Under the pieces are notes generated by a model, which saw only the letters and a list, made by a program, of their open reading frames with translations, did no database searches and was not told the origin of the DNA. The position numbers and the translations under genes were made by a program. This document shows positions 12,080-22,458 of a DNA stretch of 64,000 nt, one piece after another; the stretch's first letter is position 1, and each line of letters starts with the position of its first letter. Source of the DNA: Mycoplasmataceae bacterium (GTDB lineage Bacteria > Bacillota_I > Bacilli_A > Mycoplasmatales > Mycoplasmoidaceae); assembly GCA_029009155.1 (NCBI GenBank), contig JAQXJX010000019.1:1-64000 (forward strand), given 5' to 3'.

Positions 12080-12922
12080 CTACTTAATATATTTAATTAA
12101 AAATTGCTCAACAGATCCAAATTCTTTTTTAACTTTATTTATATCTGCATCACAAAATATTTCACCATTTTTTAATAATACCAATCTATTACAAAGACCT
12201 TCAATTTCAATAATATTATGACTAACACACATAAATGGGATTTTAGATTTTTTTAAGAATTTATCTAAATAACTAATAACTGTTCTTTGTGAATTTACAT
12301 CTAGTCCTGTTGTTAATTCATCAAGTAACAATAATTTTGGTTTATTAATTAAAGCCAATAAAATATTCAAACGTTGTTTTTGGCCACCAGATAAACTATT
12401 AGCTTCTTTGTTTAATAGTGGTCTTAAACCAAACATATCAATAGCTTGTTCAACATCATCTTTTTTAATTTGAATCTTTTTATTTATATGTGATAAAAAA
12501 ATAATTAAATCTTTAACAGTTAATCCATGTGGATAATGTGATATTTGAAATTGAATACCAATTTTTTCATATGGTGTTTCATTATAATCATATCCATAAC
12601 TAATATATCCAGATGTTTTTGATTGCACACCAGAAATTATTTCTAAAAATGTAGTTTTACCAGCACCATTAACACCTAACAAAGCTATTTTGTCATTTTG
12701 ACGAATAGTTAAATTTATATTACTTAAAACAGTTTTAACTTTATTTTTAATTTTAAACTCTTTTGACAAATTTTCTATTTTAACTAAAATAGGGCTTTTT
12801 AAATCTTCTTCAAAAGCAATTTTTTGATTTAAAACTTTAGTTTGTTCATTAATATCAGCATTTGCTGCTTGAACAACTTTATTTTTATTAATAATTTCAA
12901 TAATTTTCTTTGCTTTAATCAT
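12080..12922 (-). CDS. ABC transporter ATP-binding protein (LRR-ABC cluster, 2)
   Basis: The 280-residue ABC ATPase has Walker A GVNGAGKTT (83-91), signature LSGGQKQR (about 187), Walker B 'KLLLLDELTTGLD' and switch region 'PFMCVSHNIIEI'. It is paralogous to the ATPase at 9385-10218. It follows the ABC-2 permease gene by four bases (12927-12922), the usual layout of a drug- or peptide-type ABC-2 exporter pair. The N-terminal ~45 residues form an extra charged helix not needed for the ABC fold. The substrate cannot be read from sequence. Confidence 0.9.
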   Translation of the reverse strand: MIKAKKIIEIINKNKVVQAANADINEQTKVLNQKIAFEEDLKSPILVKIENLSKEFKIKNKVKTVLSNINLTIRQNDKIALLGVNGAGKTTFLEIISGVQSKTSGYISYGYDYNETPYEKIGIQFQISHYPHGLTVKDLIIFLSHINKKIQIKKDDVEQAIDMFGLRPLLNKEANSLSGGQKQRLNILLALINKPKLLLLDELTTGLDVNSQRTVISYLDKFLKKSKIPFMCVSHNIIEIEGLCNRLVLLKNGEIFCDADINKVKKEFGSVEQFLIKYIK

Positions 12923-12926
12923 ATTT

Positions 12927-13787
12927 TTAAATTTTAAATGTTTTTACTGACACTAATGTAAATACTATTGTTGATAGATAAGGAATTGACAAGTTTAGAA
13001 TTTTATCATGTTCCCTTAAAATTGTAAATTTAATTGGAACTAAATCTGTTGCAAATGCTTCATAAGGAGTTGAAACATCAAACATATTAGAACCAAAAAC
13101 ATTAAATTTTGAAGGAACTGAATATAGAGCTTCATATGCTTGTGTTGTACCATATCTAATGAAATCAAAATATGAAGCATATCATACTACTGGCAATTGT
13201 TCTGATGCAATCATTATTGGTACCATTAAACCACCTAACAATAATGATAAGAATATAACACTTACTCCAATCATATTAATTGTTGATGAACGTTTTAATA
13301 CTGATGCTATCATTGTTCCAAATGATCCACCCATACAAATATTTAAGAATAAAACAAAGAGTAATATTCATCAATTAGTTTGGCTATACATTTTTAATGT
13401 TTGTTCAATAACAAATTTTTCTGGTGTAATTATGGATGATATGATTGATAAGAAAAAAGCAATTACAGCCATACATGAATAGTAGATTCATCCTACCAAT
13501 AACACATGTCATAATTTAATTGAAGATGTTTTTAATTGCTTAATTAAAATAGAATCCTTAATTTCAAAAATTGCTTGTGGCAACAATATCAATAAAATAA
13601 TGTATGAACAAGTAAAAATTACAGTTGGAATTGTTGCAGAACTTAATGATATAGGATTGTAGTTGTAAGTAAAAGTATATATTGAAACAATTAATCAAAT
13701 AAAAGTAATTGGTAATAAAAAAGTGATTAATGGACCAAATATTGATTTTCAAAAGTTTTTATTATAAATTCTTAGTAAGTGAATCAT
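12927..13787 (-). CDS. ABC-2 type permease
   Basis: This 286-residue integral membrane protein is only open if at least six TGA codons are read as Trp. It begins MIHLLRIYNKNFWKSIFGPL, typical of ABC-2 permeases that start with a short amphipathic helix. About six hydrophobic segments follow, including 'LITFLLPITFIWLIVSIY', 'TVIFTCSYIILLILLPQ', 'SCMAVIAFFLSIISSII', 'ILLFVLFLNICMGGSFGTMI', 'IGVSVIFLSLLLGGLMVP' and a C-terminal helix. The phrase 'GGLMVPIMIASEQLPVVWYASYFDFIRYG' region matches the conserved last periplasmic loop of ABC-2 exporters. It is the only permease in the five-gene cluster and probably serves both ATPases. Confidence 0.85.
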
Positions 13788-13794
13788 AGTGTTA

Positions 13795-15432
13795 TTATTT
13801 TGTATTATTAATATTTTCCAAATCTTTATTTTTACGTTTTTTAATTTTATATTTTTTAAATCATGAATAATAGAATACTATTCAGCCAATTACTAACAAT
13901 AAGCATACAATTGAAATAATAACTACATTCAGAGTAACATTTCTACCATTTGTAAATCTGTATGACAAAAAAGCAAATTGATGAAATTCATCATTATTTA
14001 TTGTGACATTAAAATCAGTTTTATCTTCATTGTAATAACATGTTTGAGATGATATAAGACGAATAGAAATATCTACTTTACCTTTTGATCTGTTTGTATT
14101 ACAATATGCATACATGTATTTTCCATATTCAATTTGACTAACAAGCATTTCAGATAATCAACTACCTGTATAAATATAATCAGATGATAAGTGATTTTTA
14201 TTAATATAAGTTAAAATCATTTGTTCTATTTCTGTATTAGATAATGATGATATATCTATCTTATTTTTTTTAGAATAATCAGATAAATAATTAGCTACAT
14301 ATTCTTCATTAGTCATTAAACATGAAGTTTGAAATATGCGATCAGATTCACCAATTTTCTTTTTTGAAAGTATAAGAGTTTTAGTATTTTCATAAGACAC
14401 ATCAAAAGAAATAGCATGTAATGGGTGATCACCAATAGTTCATGTTGGATCAACACCAATATAATTATCATCTAATGAAATCTTAAAGTCTGAACTAGCT
14501 TGATATGTTAAATCATGTTTAGTGATATCACTATCAGATTTATAAATATTAACCATAGGTAGAGCTGTTATATGGTTACTAATTAAATTTAAATTTTTAA
14601 TTTTATTACATTTTATAAATTTAACTACTTTAGATTCAGATTTTAATGAAACTGAAATTGAAGATGATGTTAAAAATAAAGAGTCAAATCTTTTAGGATC
14701 TTGATTATTAATTTTTAATACTTCATCATAAGGTAAATCTAAAAAATTAAATAATGGAATGTTCCATAATTTATTATTTGACAAGTTAATACTTTTTATT
14801 TGTGAAAGAACAGATGAATTACTAGATACCAATTGATAAAAAAATGGATTATTTAAACATTTAACTGTATCATCCGCATATGGATCATCTAAATAAAAAT
14901 TTAAATCTCTCTTTAAAAATTCATCATAGTGGGGAGATAAATCTCAATCTGGAGTATTTGTAGTAAATGTAAATAATGAATTTATATTAAATAAATCCTT
15001 TGCAGGATCACCTTCAGGGTCAAAATAAGTTGCAACATCTCAATTTAAAAATAATTGCAAATATGTCATTTTATTACAAGAAGAAAGAGTAGGTCAACCA
15101 TTTGATAAAAATTCCACATCTGGACTAATTGAAATATATGAAGGAAATTTAGCTTCATATATTTCTTTAAAATTTGGAGCTTGACTATTTCTTTTTTCTT
15201 TATCATCCACATTAATAATAATGTTTGAAAATTTTGGATAATTAAATTCATTATTTTTTGAATAGTAAAGTCTTGGTTCCAAATTAGTTATTGGTTCATC
15301 AGAACTACTTTTTAAAGTTGTATTAATTGATTGTTTTAAGTTAGTCGTACTATTTTTTGAACATAGAGACAAAAAAGGTAAAGCAATCAATGCTAATACA
15401 ATGGATGAGATTTTTTTACTAATGGTTTTCAT
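13795..15432 (-). CDS. LRR-like ectodomain membrane protein, first gene of cluster
   Basis: Unrecognised family; 545 residues. A signal-type N-terminus (ISSIVLALIALPFLSLCS) is followed by an exported region with leucine-rich text 'IKSINLSNNKLWNIPLF' and 'IKNLNLISNHITALPMV'. A single C-terminal membrane helix (NVVIISIVCLLLVIGW) and a basic tail 'KKYKIKKRKNKD' complete it. Topology and part of the sequence match the protein at 10196-12070, so the two arose by duplication. The stop codon is seven bases before the permease start, indicating one operon of five genes. A function as substrate-capture or sensing ectodomain for the exporter is an inference. Confidence 0.75.
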
Positions 15433-15449
15433 TTTTATAGAAATCTTGA

Positions 15450-16331
15450 TTAATAATTATTTTTTATAAACTCTTTTATTCTATCTTTAATTTCATCATC
15501 TTTAGAAGCTTGATATAAAATAGCATCAATAAAACCAACCTTTGATCCTATATCAAAACGTCTTCCATTAAAGCAACATGCATAAACACCATTTTTGCTA
15601 TTTTTAGCTAAATCCATTAATGCGTCAGTGATTTGTATTTCACCAGATTTATCAGGTTTAACACGATCAATAGCATCAAAAATATCTGGAGTTAATACAT
15701 ATCTTCCTAGTATTGCTTGATTGCTTGGAGCAATACTTGCATCAGGTTTTTCTAACATTCCTTTTAATTTAAATACACCATTTTTAACTTCATTTGGATC
15801 TGTTGGATCTACAATACCATATTTATGAATGTCTTCTTTTTTAACAGGCTGAGTACCAACTATTGAACTTAATGTTTTATTATAAGCCTCAATACATTGT
15901 AATAGTGCTGGTTTTTGGTTTTCTTCAGCAAATACTAAATCATCTCCTAAAATTACAGCAAATGGTTCATTACCAATAAAAGTTTTAGCACATCTAATGG
16001 CATGACCAAGTCCTTTTGGTTCTTTTTGACGAATGAAATGAATATTTGCCATATTAGAAATATGATTAATCATGTCATATTCTTTCTTTTTATTTTTTTC
16101 TAATAAACGATGTTCTAATTCATATGAATGATCAAAGTAATCAATTATTGAATTCTTTTGTGAAGATACAATAATAAGTATTTCTTCTATACCACTTTTA
16201 ATAGCCTCTTCTACTATAAAATGAATTGTTGGTACATTAATAATAGGAATCATTTCCTTAGCTAATGATTTTGTTGCAGGCAAAAATCTTGTCCCTAAAC
16301 CTGCTGCAGGTATAACTAATTTTTTAATCAT
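15450..16331 (-). CDS. galU: UTP-glucose-1-phosphate uridylyltransferase
   Basis: This enzyme makes UDP-glucose from UTP and glucose-1-phosphate, supplying glycolipid or capsule synthesis. The 293 residues start 'MIKKLVIPAAGLGTRFLPAT', containing the nucleotide-binding GxGTRxxP motif, and include 'AKEMIPIINVPTIHFIVEEA', 'FAVILGDDLVF' and 'RFDIGSKVGFIDA'. Length and motifs match GalU (about 290 residues). It has its own promoter region, divergent from the small plus-strand gene at 16421. It lies 17 bases upstream of the LRR-ABC cluster on the same strand, so read-through into that cluster is possible. Confidence 0.94.
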   Translation of the reverse strand: MIKKLVIPAAGLGTRFLPATKSLAKEMIPIINVPTIHFIVEEAIKSGIEEILIIVSSQKNSIIDYFDHSYELEHRLLEKNKKKEYDMINHISNMANIHFIRQKEPKGLGHAIRCAKTFIGNEPFAVILGDDLVFAEENQKPALLQCIEAYNKTLSSIVGTQPVKKEDIHKYGIVDPTDPNEVKNGVFKLKGMLEKPDASIAPSNQAILGRYVLTPDIFDAIDRVKPDKSGEIQITDALMDLAKNSKNGVYACCFNGRRFDIGSKVGFIDAILYQASKDDEIKDRIKEFIKNNY

Positions 16332-16420
16332 ATTACTCCTAATTTAAATTCCATGATGATTTTACATTGTAAAACATATTATATATAATTAGAATTGTAC
16401 AAAATACAAGGAGTATAAAA

Positions 16421-16630
16421 ATGAGTTTAAAGCAACTTGCAGGAATTTTAATGATGATTTTAGGTTTCTGATTATTTTTGATTCCTATTTATGTAGGATG
16501 AAAAACTTTTAAAGATGAAAACATTTTATCTTTTGATAAAAGTACTTCAGATTTAATAAAATTAATTTTTGCTTGATTATCAGGAATCATTCCAGGAATT
16601 ATTTTATTAGTAGCTGATTTAAAAAAATAA
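16421..16630 (+). CDS. Small two-helix membrane protein
   Basis: This 69-residue protein is preceded by an AAGGAG site at 16408-16413, with eight bases before the ATG. It has two hydrophobic helices ('LAGILMMILGFWLFLIPIYV' and 'LIFAWLSGIIPGIILLVA') separated by a short polar loop. Three TGA codons are Trp. No family is recognised. It is divergent from galU and convergent, five bases away, with the gene at 16636. Confidence 0.65.
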
Positions 16631-16635
16631 TTAAC

Positions 16636-17982
16636 CTATTTTTTAATTTCAAAATTATCATTAGTAAAAATACTGATGATAATTTTTTTTATACTCTTCT
16701 TATCAATTTGAATATTTGAAAATAAGGTTGGGTAATCATAAAGTGTATACTTTAAAATCTTTTTAACAGAAGATCTTGAAAAAGAAACATCTGGTGGTAA
16801 AATAATTTTTGGTTGAATATTTAATCTTTTGTAAAAAGAAATTATTTCATTTAAAAATAAAATAACAGTTTGTTCATCGTTTTCACAATTATAACCAATT
16901 CCTTTTGCACATTTAACTAATGTTGTAAAAATGGTAGGATTATTAAATTGAAATTTCAATATCGACATTAATACTATTGGTTTAATGTTGTTAATTGGTA
17001 AATTGTATACTTTTCTAATTGCAACACATAAAGCATTAATAATTCCGAATTGAGTATGATTAATTGCCATCCCTGACATCATTGAAGCTTGATTTAATTG
17101 TTCATAATCAAATTCATTATTGTAGATTCATGAATTCAAATTATTTAAACAAATGGTCATTGAATCTAAAGCAAAAGCTTGAGTTATCAAATCATCAGTA
17201 CGAGATAAAAAGCATTCAAATGAATTATTAAAAATTGATAAGATGTCTCTTACAAGATCTTTTTTATCTTGCATTTGAATAAATTTGGTATCTTTTATAA
17301 TGTGATTTATTTGAATGTTTTTGTCTAATAAAGTAGCTTGCCTTTTTTGAATATATACAGTTGTTGTTTTGACAAATTCACTACCATCACATAATGATGT
17401 TGGAATTGCTACTTGTATTGGTAAAGGTTTATTAATATGGTTTCATATTTCAAATGTTAATAATGGTTTATTTGTACCTATTTGTGAGCGTACTGCTTTA
17501 CCAATATTATGTGTTTGATAATTACCAACAGTTACAACCATATTTAAATTAGCTGCAAAATATTCAATTTCAATTCTGTTAATTAAATGTCATGTAATGT
17601 AATCTTCATATTCTTTGGATACAACATATTGAAAACGATTGTTTGTAAAAATTTCACCTAGAAATTTTATATCAGATTCATTACTAGAAACTAAAGCCCT
17701 AGGAATATCACTATTGATTCTTAAATGAGATATTAAATTATTGAAATATTTAACACTGTTTTCCCCTATTACAATATCACGTGTATATCCTGTAATGTAA
17801 GATAATTGATACACCTCTCTTAAGAAAGGTATAAATCATTGTAAGAACTTTATATTTTTACTAACAGATATTAATTCTCTTGATGTTTGAAAACGCATCA
17901 AAAAATGCAATATATGTTTTAAAACAATTGCATTGTTTCTTAAGAATCAAGATAAAACAGTATTAAATATGAATGTTGGCAT
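16636..17982 (-). CDS. Degenerate iron-alcohol-dehydrogenase-like protein (448 aa)
   Basis: This is a distant member of the Fe-ADH / dehydroquinate-synthase-like fold. The Rossmann-type N-terminus has 'NMVVTVGNYQTHNIGKAV', matching the family's 'IIAVGGGSVIDAAKAI'. 'VAIPTSLCDGSEFV' matches 'VAIPTTAGTGSEVT', and 'ASMMSGMAINHTQFGIINAL' matches the helix that normally carries the metal-binding His pair. The ligands appear lost: the Asp/His of 'DAFSH' correspond to Ser/Asn in 'SIFNNSFECF', and the HxxxH equivalents are Asn. It is therefore probably a non-catalytic relative. The ATG at 17982 lies 20 bases inside the preceding gene. Many TGA codons are Trp. Confidence 0.7.
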
Positions 17983-18868
17983 AAAAATCCTTTACTGTTT
18001 TTTCAAGTTTATCTCAATCATATACATCACATTTATTAAAACGTCATTTTGATGATTCTTGTTTTCTTTTTTTCATTTCAGCTATTAATTTATCAAACTC
18101 AGTTTTAAAATTTTTAGCTAACTCTTTTTCAAAAATTTCATAGTTTAAACATTTTTTAATGTTCTTTTCAATAAGTTCATTATCATCACAATTGTTAACT
18201 ATTGTAAAAATTATTTGGTCTAATTGTGATAATACTAATCTAATTTTACGCCTTTGAGAAAAATTCATTTTTTTATATTTATCTAATTTATAAAAATTAA
18301 TTAAAGAATTCAATGTTCTAATTGCTTTAAAAGATAAAGCATTTAATACTTCATTTTCATTTAATAAATATGTTGAAATTGCAATTGATAAATTAGCAAA
18401 TAAATGAACATAAGTATCAACAGACATTTTTAATTTTCTTCGATAATTATCATAAGCAATTTCTGGAATAAATTTATTATTCTTAATTAAGCATTGATTA
18501 ACAGGATCATAAACTATTGATGATAAACCATATAATGTTCCAGATGTTTCTTCAATTGTAACTAAATGTGGTGTATATCTTGTAACTTTAATTTCATCAA
18601 TAAATCTTTTGTCACCCATACAAACAATTGCATCATATTTTTTATTATTAAATTGATCAATTTGTTTTTGCTTAGAAAAATTAATCATTTTAGCTCTTTT
18701 TAATCTAAAACTTAAACTAAATCATAAGCAAAACATTTTTCATGGAAAAAATTTTTTCTTATAAACTATTGCTATTTTTTTATGTTTATTCCCAGTAAGA
18801 AACTTAACTATAGGAATGATAGAACTTAGCCCAATTATTACTTCACTCGGAAAATTAAATTTGATCAT
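17963..18868 (-). CDS. Degenerate iron-alcohol-dehydrogenase-like protein (301 aa)
   Basis: The frame stays open upstream to an ATG at 18868 when TGA is Trp, giving a family-like N-terminus 'MIKFNFPSEVIIGLSSI'; a start at 18688 would remove part of the fold. 'YDAIVCMGDKRFIDEIKV' replaces the NAD-binding 'GGGS.IDAAK' motif, and 'VTIEETSGTLYGLSSIVYD' aligns with 'IPTTAGTGSEVTPFAIITD'. 'SVDTYVH' keeps the Asp and first His of the metal site (AdhE has 'GADAFSH'). The C-terminal half lacks the second His pair and is replaced by a lysine-rich helical tail. It overlaps the next gene by 20 bases, so the two products may form a complex. Function unknown. Confidence 0.7.
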
Positions 18869-18918
18869 CTTTAATTAAATTATAAACTATATTGACTATA
18901 GAAATAATCATTAAATGT

Positions 18919-19440
18919 ATGAATAAAAAAATATTAATTGTTGTAGACTATCAAAATGACTTTATAAACGGTGTTTTAGGTTTTAAAGAAGCTGTTGAAA
19001 TAAAACCATTTATCATTAACAAAATAAAAGAATATCAAAAAAGCAATAGTGAAATTATTTTTCTAAAAGATACACATGATGAAAATTACTTAAATACTAT
19101 TGAAGGTAAAAAATTACCAATTGTTCATACTATTAAAAATACTCATGGTTGAGACTTGCCTAAAGAGGTTGTTGATCTGATAGGTAATAATAAGATTTTT
19201 GAAAAGAATACTTTTGGTTCTACTTTATTATTTGAATATCTAAAGAATAAAGAATATGATTCTATTGAATTATGTGGTTTATTATCTAATATGTGTGTAT
19301 TAGCTAATGCAATCATAGCTAAAACTTGTTGTCCTAATGCAAAAATTATCATTGATAAAAAATGTACTACTACTATTTCAAAAGATTTAAATAATAAAAC
19401 TTTAGAAATAATGAAAAATTTACATTTTGATATTATTTAG
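18919..19440 (+). CDS. pncA: Nicotinamidase / isochorismatase-family hydrolase
   Basis: Nicotinamidase hydrolyses nicotinamide to nicotinate for NAD salvage. The 173 residues start 'MNKKILIVVDYQNDFINGVL' with the first catalytic Asp in VVDYQNDF. The catalytic Lys lies in 'IIFLKDTHDENY', and the nucleophile Cys in 'ELCGLLSNMCVLANAI' follows a cis-peptide-like Ser. 'THGWDLP' matches the family's substrate-site region; its Trp is a TGA. An upstream in-frame TTG at 18892 is a less likely start. The 3' end overlaps the convergent whiA gene by eight bases. Confidence 0.85.
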
Positions 19441-20368
19441 CAGATTTTTCTAATAAATTTCGATAAATTTGTTTTAGTTTAATAATGTGGTGGTTAATTC
19501 CAGTACGAGAAATTTTTATATTGTATTTTTTAAAATAAAGTTCTGATAATTCCTGTAGCGAGCTTGTTGGATTAGTTAATCTTAATTCACAAAAGAATTT
19601 GAACTTATTTTTTTGTTCATTATATTCTTTTGAATTTTTAATAGCATTAATCATTTTAACTTGTTCATTAGCTGAATTAACAGTCTTAGTCATATTACTA
19701 ATGTCAAGGTTATTTAATCTATGAATTTGGTTATTAAAATCTCGAGATATAATTACATCTTCTAATTTTTGCATGCTATTTGTTGCACCTATAATTTTTA
19801 AAAAATCAGAAATATCATTAGCTTTTTTAATGTACAGAACATTAGTGTATCTTCTTTTTAATAAAGTTATTGAAATAGAAAAATCAGACAAAAGTGTTTG
19901 AATAAATCGTAAATAAGTTATCTTGCTACTTCTGATCTCTAAATGATAGATACTTTTATTAATATCACTAATACTACCACCACTAAGAAATGCACCAACT
20001 AAAAAAGCTCTTTTAGTTTCATTTGAATTTACTACATTCCTATGTGTTTCATCAAAAACACTTAGTTCCTCTAAAATCTTTTCAAATCTTTGATCTTTTA
20101 TAATTAATCGGTAAGTTCTTTTCTTATAAAAATTATTTAATTCTGAATATGATAATTCATGTTCTAAATGATAAATTTCATTTAGAATTGTTGTAATAAA
20201 TCTTGATATAGAAGAAAAATGTGAATCAATGTATCAAACAACATTATTATTCACAATAGACATTTGTAATACATTACTTAAAAAAGCAGAAAGAATAGCT
20301 TTTTTACAATCAGTATTAAATTCCAAATGTGTTACTTCTTCTTTTACAGTTTCACTATAAGTTAACAT
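19433..20368 (-). CDS. whiA: WhiA-family DNA-binding regulator
   Basis: WhiA proteins fuse a degenerate LAGLIDADG homing-endonuclease fold to a C-terminal helix-turn-helix. In mycoplasmas they have been linked to control of ribosomal protein genes. The 311 residues contain 'FLVGAFLSGGSISDINKSIY', 'VLYIKKANDISDFLKIIGA', 'NQIHRLNNLDISNMTKTVN', and the C-terminal 'NPTSSLQELSELYFKKYNIK' with 'ISRTGINHHIIKLKQI' as the DNA-binding part. The start at 20368 is one base after the trxB stop, so the gene is cotranscribed with trxB, as in Firmicutes (trxB-rapZ-yvcK-whiA). One TGA is Trp. Confidence 0.9.
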
Positions 20369-20369
20369 T

Positions 20370-21305
20370 TTATTTTTTATTACTCATATACTTCATTGCT
20401 TCCATAGCAGCAATAGTACCTTGTGCAACAGCTATAGTTATTAATTTATATTCTTGGTTAGTAACATCACCTATTGCATATAAACCAGGTATTGATGTTT
20501 CCATCTTTTCATTTACAACTACATATCCTTTTTTATCTAATACATCATAACTTGATAATAATGAAGTATTTGGTTTTACACCTGTATAAACAAAAAGGAA
20601 ACTAACATCAATTTTTTGGTTATTATCTAACTTAATACTTTCTAATAAATCATTACCATTTAATTCAGTTACTTTTGCATTATTAATAATTTCAATATTA
20701 GTTAATTTATTTAATGAACTCATTAATTTTTCATTTACATCTAAACTACTTTGTTCATTTAATAAATAAACTTTTTTACAAATATTAGCTAAATATATAG
20801 CATTAGCTACAATTGCAGCAGATGAACCAATAATTGCTACATCTTTTCCTTTAGTTAATGCACCATCACATGTTGCACAATGTGATATACCTTTATTTAA
20901 AAATTTTTGATAATTTGTTACACTTAGTTCATTCATTGAAGTACCAGTAGCAATAATTAAAACTTTAGTATATCTTGTTTTTCCATCATTAGTATAAATG
21001 ACATGATAATCATTGTATTTACTAATTTGAATAACTTCTCCATAAATAGAGTCAACACCTAAAGCATCAACTTGTTCATACATGTTTAAAGCAAGATCAG
21101 CACCATTAATTGATTTATATCCAGGATAATTTTCAATATTGTTTATATTGACTAATTTTCCACCAGGAATGTTTTTTTCAATATACCCAACTTTATAATT
21201 TCCATTTCTTAAAAAAATAGCTGCGGAAAAAGCTGCAGGTCCTCCACCTGTGATAATAACATCATAAGTATTGCCGTCGTTCATTATTATTGCTTGTAAT
21301 GCCAT
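20370..21305 (-). CDS. trxB: Thioredoxin reductase
   Basis: This flavoprotein uses NADPH to reduce thioredoxin. The 311 residues have an FAD-binding 'DVIITGGGPAAFSAAIFLRN' near the N-terminus, the redox-active CATC in 'GISHCATCDGA', a second nucleotide site 'DVAIIGSSAAIVANA', and the closing FAD motif 'IPGLYAIGDVTNQEYKLI'. The NADPH site has GSSAA rather than the common GGGDSA, a mild divergence. A conserved 'MNDGNTYDVII' suggests that ATG at 21281 (MNDG) could also start. It lies between lgt and whiA with almost no spacing. Confidence 0.93.
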   Translation of the reverse strand: MALQAIIMNDGNTYDVIITGGGPAAFSAAIFLRNGNYKVGYIEKNIPGGKLVNINNIENYPGYKSINGADLALNMYEQVDALGVDSIYGEVIQISKYNDYHVIYTNDGKTRYTKVLIIATGTSMNELSVTNYQKFLNKGISHCATCDGALTKGKDVAIIGSSAAIVANAIYLANICKKVYLLNEQSSLDVNEKLMSSLNKLTNIEIINNAKVTELNGNDLLESIKLDNNQKIDVSFLFVYTGVKPNTSLLSSYDVLDKKGYVVVNEKMETSIPGLYAIGDVTNQEYKLITIAVAQGTIAAMEAMKYMSNKK

Positions 21306-21307
21306 AT

Positions 21308-22435
21308 TTATCTCCCTAAATAGTATAAGTAGTTTTCTGGTTTTCTAACAAATTGTTTTTTTAATAATTCAAACTCTTTGTTTTCATTAATTTGTTTTTC
21401 TTTATAGAATTTTAATTTTGCTTGTTTTTGCTGTTGTTCTTGGTTTTGTGGTTTAATAGTTTCATATTTTTTCAAAGAAAATAAAACTATTTTATTAATT
21501 CATATTTTAAATCAATGTTTAATTGTTTTAATAATTGCAAATTTACAATTGTATTTTCTTGTTTTAGAAATAATATTTAATTGATTTAAAATGATTAATG
21601 TAATTCCAATAGCTATTCATAATCCTGTCATTATATAAGTTGATCCAAATGAGTATTTATTATCTCTTAATGGTTCTAGTATTATTCTAACAATTCCATA
21701 TCATAATATATAACTTGAACTAATAGTACCACTATTAATTGCTGGGATAAATTCTAATCCAACATAAAGAATTATTAAACCAACTAAATTGATTGATGAT
21801 TCATACAAGAATAATGGATGAGCATAATATCCTTTATCAACTATATACATGAATGGCAAATGCTTTGCTAAAAACTCTATGTATCCTATATTATCAGCAG
21901 ATATTTCTGAACCATATAATTCTTGATTAAAGTAATTACCTCAACGTCCAATTACTTGTCCAATTAAAATACAAGGAATAATAGCATCTGCATATGTTCA
22001 CATTGAAACTTGACGAACTACAGGAGTATCAGAAGTAAGAGTATCTCTAATACAATATTTTGGTTTTTTTAGAATAAAAGGAAATCATCATAAAGCTAAT
22101 AAAATAGTTAAGACAACTCCACCTTCTATTGCTAGTCCACCTGTTTTAAAATTAAAAAAATTAGACCAGCTAGCATCACCTATACAACATGATCAAATTC
22201 TTGCACCTAAAATAGCAGTTGGTATTCCCATTAAACAAAAATAATAAAATGGGTCAATAGGGATTTTATATCAATAACGTAGTTTAACTATTGCTAGTGT
22301 AATTGATGCAATAAAACCTATCATTATAAAAATGCCATATCATGCCACTTCTAATGAGCCTATTTTAAAAGCAATTTTATATGAATCATTTCATAACGTA
22401 GATGGATCAGGGATAAATAATAAATTTGAAAACAT
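21308..22435 (-). CDS. lgt: Prolipoprotein diacylglyceryl transferase
   Basis: Lgt transfers diacylglycerol from phosphatidylglycerol to the lipobox Cys of prolipoproteins in the membrane. The frame needs many TGA-Trp readings. The 375-residue protein has about seven membrane helices and the signature 'GQVIGRWGNYFNQELYG' with the essential Arg, Asn and Gly residues, plus 'AHPLFLYES' and 'GIVRIILEPLRDNKY'. A charged C-terminal tail of roughly 80 residues (about 300-375, rich in Lys, Gln and Glu) extends beyond the usual end. It is followed by trxB after two bases. hprK lies immediately upstream, an order common in Firmicutes (hprK-lgt). Confidence 0.92.
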
Positions 22436-22458
22436 ATTATATTTTAGAATGTAAAAAC

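Noticed and set aside
13159-13482. Open plus-strand frame of 107 codons
   Set aside because: It lies antisense within the ABC-2 permease gene, which has hydrophobic helices, family motifs and operon spacing.
18044-18688. Start at 18688 for the 301-residue Fe-ADH-like protein
   Set aside because: Reading TGA as Trp extends the frame to 18868 and restores a family-like N-terminus.
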